This document shows positions 60,763 to 64,000 of a DNA stretch of 64,000 nt, one piece after another. The stretch lies in contig CAJFCJ010000012.1 of NCBI GenBank assembly GCA_904063045.1, positions 434,001-498,000 on the forward strand. Reading direction: 5' to 3'. Origin of the DNA: Dimorphilus gyrociliatus. Its lineage: Eukaryota > Annelida > Polychaeta > Dinophilidae. Within the stretch, counting starts at the first letter, position 1. Each line of letters starts with the position of its first letter. The notes below the pieces were generated by a model. It was not told the origin of the DNA. It worked only from the letters and a program-made list of their open reading frames with translations, and ran no database searches. Position numbers and translations under genes: made by a program.

Positions 60763-61757
60763 ATGCGATTTGCTGCTGTCGTTTTTTTTTTCGGTAAATG
60801 ATCATTTCTGAAACAATATAAAGCAATTATAGTTGGATAACTTTTTCCTTTTTGCAGTAAGCTTCCTTTTGGATAGTTGCGTCTCTCACGACGTCTTTTG
60901 TCCTATAGGATACGAGAGATTTTACGAATCGTGTTATAAATATGTTCAGTCCAATCAGCCCCTAGATTGGGGGGATGCAAGGGCAAGATGCCAGGCTCAG
61001 GGTGCAGATCTAACTTTTATACAGAACGACAGTGAAAAAGTTGTTTACTTTTCCTTAACAATTAAATTTGAGTTTAATAACTTTTTTATATAATTACAAA
61101 ATTATATAGAAATGGATAGTTCGAAATCTAGAAAAATTGAATACAACATCAAACGGAGAATATATTGAATGGTGGATAGGTTTAAAAAAGGAGGGAAACG
61201 ATTGGAAGTGGACGAATGGAAACACCTATTCCGAAGGGGAATTTTTGTAACTATACTCTTTTAAGAACAATAATTAGCACTAACAATTGTTTCTTTTCTC
61301 CTTTCAATTATGCGGTATTTGATTCCATAAAGAAAGTGGAAAAATGGCAGACCTCGCGACGAGCAAGGTGCTGATTTCGTCTTAATAGAATTTCGAGGAG
61401 AAATAACTAATTATAAAGCCAATAGACCTAATGTAGGCTATATATGTAGAATACATGGAGGTAATTATTTGTATCTATATTTTATTTAAACTCTATATCA
61501 TTAAGACAATTGGAACAGATAAACCGCAGCCTTGTCCAAGGACATGGGAACACTTCCAGGATGATTGCTATAAACTAAATGAAGGCAATTTGAAATGGGA
61601 TGATAGTCAAAAAAACTGTGATAATAATGGGGCAGATTTAGGAAAGATAACAGAAGATTTACAGTCAGGAATTAGTCTCAGTTACGCTAAAGTAGCAAAA
61701 AAAGATATTTGGATTGGCCTTAGATCAAGAATTCGAGGAAATGTGAGTAATAGATAA
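60763..61757 (+). CDS. Secreted C-type lectin, second domain truncated
   Basis: Exons 60763-60793, 60858-61039, 61110-61246, 61333-61460 and 61519-61757 are in phase. The signal peptide is split over exons 1 and 2 (MRFAAVVFFFVSFLLDS). The first CTLD is complete: FCPIGYERFYESCYKY, WGDARARCQAQGADL, WWIGLKKEGNDWKWTNG and VGYICR. It lacks an EPN or QPD sugar motif, and the penultimate Cys appears replaced (GADFV in place of a Cys-containing segment). The second CTLD begins normally (CPRTWEHFQDDCYKL, GADLGKI, DIWIGLRSR). It then stops: exon 5 has a GTGAGT donor at 61743 but no following exon was found, and reading on gives a stop at 61755-61757. The gene is either truncated, or its 3' end was lost against the neighbouring minus-strand channel gene. 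It is related to the 51-54 kb lectin receptor, 6 kb upstream. Confidence 0.65.
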
Positions 61758-62074
61758 TTTATGTTTCTCCTAATAGAGTATACAATGAAAAAGCCACTTG
61801 TTGTTATAAAATATTAATCATTATCAATTAATTATCTAAGCGAATCGTTTAGTAAAGACAAACGATTATTTTATTATTCTACTCCCACTAATTGATAAAT
61901 AGCTTAACTATCATACAAAGAAATTTTTTCTTATTTATATGTCTTCATCTTTTTATCATATTAATAATCTAATTAATTATCGGTAAGGTCATTCTTAGCA
62001 TTTTTTTATTAGATCTATAAACTGTTACTACTCTTACAATAGATTCGATACAAAATAATATTGATAAGGGATAA
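61758..62074. other. Gap between truncated lectin and DEG/ENaC genes
   Basis: It is AT-rich. I looked here for the missing half of the second lectin domain and found no matching frame on the plus strand. Confidence 0.5.
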
Positions 62075-63819
62075 TTATTTTCTGCCACCACGTTTATGCA
62101 ATCTGAATGACATGTAGTCTATGAAATTAAAGAAGAAAAAATCGATTATTTCAAGCAGGCTTAATATAGTTGATCCCAATATCAATCCAAAAGCTCCTCC
62201 CACATCGGATAAAAATGCTAGTCCAGTATAGCCTTTCTTGTCAATTATTTCAGACACGGTCAAAGTTGAAAAGTAGACTTTAAGTATACAATATTGATTT
62301 AAAATGAATTTTCTCGTTTGTCCTAATGCTTCACTGTTAAGTTTATCCATAAAAAAATTTCCAGCTGAATTATGCGATATTGTTTTTAAATATTCTGTTG
62401 TTTTACACATTGGTAAACAATTACATTTTTCTACCATTTGATTGTTAACGTAGTCAAAAGTTTTCTTATTTGCGCATTGCTGTTCTAGTACGCTACATAT
62501 TTTGGAATTCCCAATCATATATATGTCCTTGCAATGACATTTACCAATTACATAATCTGATAGACATTTTAATTTACAATTTTTAACTGTGTAGTTACTG
62601 TCAGGATTACAATTGCCATAGGGTTTAGGAAGGTTAGATTTCCTAATGACAGAAAGAGCAATATTAGTTTGAGTTCCAGGACTTAAAAAAACTGATTCGT
62701 CATCTCTTAATGGTAAATCACTCTTGTCATGTACGAATACCTAAAAAAGAATTAGTATACACAATTGGCAAAGGTGTCTTTGTATATATATACTGTACAT
62801 ACTGTATATACTGTATATACAGTATATATCAGATTGTATTGCAAGATCAGAAACAAAAGCACTGATAACCAAATAATTTAACCATCTTAATGAAACAGTT
62901 TGACATTTTAACTTAAATTTTGCATTTAATGAGATCAAATTCTAGTTTTAAGGATTTTGAAATATCAATATTTAAATACACGGATTTTTGTTATCGAAAT
63001 AGCAATACAATGAGTAAGATTAGCATTTAAAATTTTACTCTGTATCCAGCTGCAGGTGAATTTAGAGTAAAATAATCTTGTTGTCCAACAAATAAGAGCA
63101 TATCAAGTGCGAAAATAGAACCTTCTTGGCTTATTTTCCTTGATATATTATCATTATTAAACTGATAGCATAAACCCAAATCAGTTATAACAGAAGTTAT
63201 GTTTTCTCTGCTGCATGCAGTTTTCTTGAAAGTGCACTGAAAGTTTATAACAATCTGCAATAAAGATTGTTTCTATATATCCAAGTTTCTATTACCTGTT
63301 GTAATTCAATTGCTGATCTAAATGGATAAAGTTTTTCGTAAACTTCCTTAAACGTCGTGTTCCCTAATGTGTTAAATTTTCTTTTTTCTGCTTCAGTTAA
63401 TTCAGGAGCCAAAGGATTATTTATAGTCTCAAAAATTTCTGTTAAATCTTTAAAGAAAAATGAAGTATTTTCAATAATATATTAAATCTGCTTAAGAACT
63501 CACTGAGAATCTCTGCTACCTTTAGTAGATAACGATTTTCCGAACATATAGTAATTGTTGGAAAAATAAGCGATTTTTCATATCTATATTTAATATCCGT
63601 TTTAGACTTAAAAGAATAGTACGCTTTTGTTCTATTAGTTAGTTGAAAAATCATGAAACATAATCCAAAAAGAACAAGTATAGACCATGTTATTCTTCTC
63701 TTTGTAGAATTATGAGATGAAAGAAATCTTACACCCTTAAAACTTGATACTGCAAAATAGAAATCTAATTTTTTTGACCAGAATATTTTAAAAGTATCGC
63801 TTTCCAATTCTTCTTCCAT
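62075..63819 (-). CDS. DEG/ENaC-family sodium channel subunit
   Basis: Four exons (63504-63819, 63296-63447, 63039-63254, 62075-62740) encode 449 residues. The topology is two membrane spans around a large Cys-rich outside loop. TM1 is ITWSILVLFGLCFMIFQL. Family marks follow: FPTITIC after TM1, the paired cysteines of the finger region (QCTFKKTAC, LGLCYQFN), AGYR, VFVHDKSDLP, KCLSDYVIGKCHC, CNCLPMC and FILNQYCILKVYFSTLTV. The pre-TM2 and TM2 segment is FLSDVGGAFGLILGSTILSLLEI. The selectivity filter GxS reads GST. Many family members have G-A/S-S, so a Thr replaces Ser. The TM1 region has no clear His-Gly (HG) gating motif, only SSFKGVRF. The family includes acid-, mechano- and peptide-gated Na+ channels; the gating stimulus cannot be told here. 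The neighbouring GVRFG-ended peptides make a peptide gate worth testing. Confidence 0.9.
62785..62829. repeat. Palindromic TACTGTATA cluster in an intron
   Basis: Within the last intron of the DEG/ENaC gene lie three TACTGTA copies followed by TACAGTATAT, forming a perfect inverted-repeat core and a likely hairpin. Similar ACAGTATA/TATACTGT sites occur elsewhere in the window. Confidence 0.8.
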
Positions 63820-64000
63820 ATTAACTAAAAGGAGAAGCTTTTTCTGCTGAAGTGAATCAGAGAGTAGCTACACTTGCACTGAGTGAAAATTTGTATTTGA
63901 ACAACAAAGTATGTTTGTACTTAATGTCTTATAAAATAATAATGCGAAAGCAACCTTACTGTTTCCATGACGCACCTATTCATTATTAAAATGTTTCCAA
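63820..64000. other. Upstream region of the DEG/ENaC gene
   Basis: AT-rich. Promoter of the minus-strand channel is expected here but no clear element was seen. Confidence 0.4.

Overview
This is an AT-rich eukaryotic (animal) window. The protein-coding genes are split by short GT..AG introns, mostly 50-100 bp. Several families point to an animal, and one gene points to an annelid: a small precursor at 26.8-27.3 kb encodes an amidated 14-mer of the lophotrochozoan allatotropin type. The compact gene structure would suit a small annelid with a reduced genome (a dinophilid such as Dimorphilus is a guess). The species cannot be proved from the sequence alone. I saw no tRNA, rRNA, CRISPR array or bacterial feature. 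All exon models were built by hand from splice sites and reading phase. In every model the summed exon length divides by three.

Layout: 0.8-5.4 kb (minus) holds three unrecognised secreted or GPI-tailed proteins. 6.0-8.2 kb (minus) holds an extracellular Cu/Zn superoxide dismutase with a hydrophobic C-terminal tail. 10.1-11.1 kb (plus) is a single-exon protein made almost wholly of about 11 tau/MAP-type repeats. 12.8-15.2 kb (plus) is a divergent concentrative nucleoside transporter (CNT). 17.2-18.1 kb (plus) is an intronless leucine-rich-repeat membrane protein. 18.1-26.8 kb is a gene-poor stretch. 26.8-27.3 kb is the allatotropin precursor. 28.7-29.8 kb (minus) is a divergent class-A GPCR. 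31.6-45.8 kb (plus) is one 39-exon gene for a MUC4-like transmembrane mucin of about 3,939 residues, with 126-bp tandem repeats, NIDO-AMOP-VWD, about 30 EGF modules, SEA-like modules, one membrane span and a cytoplasmic tail. 46.2-49.1 kb (minus) holds two neighbouring genes built from a shared module that I could not name. 51.1-54.7 kb (plus) is a C-type lectin receptor with a WSC exon inside its first lectin domain and a lysine-rich tail. 55.6-59.1 kb (minus) holds two tandem paralogues of a small secreted cysteine-rich protein, both ending in GVRFG-stop. 60.8-61.8 kb (plus) is a second lectin-like gene whose last domain is cut short. 62.1-63.8 kb (minus) is a DEG/ENaC channel.

Most products are secreted or at the cell surface (mucin, lectins, SOD, LRR protein, GPCR, ion channel, peptide precursors). 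There is no sign that the genes form one pathway. The most interesting items are the tau-repeat protein, the paired GVRFG-ended cysteine-rich proteins, the CNT with a changed substrate motif, and the WSC exon sitting at a lectin-domain intron site.
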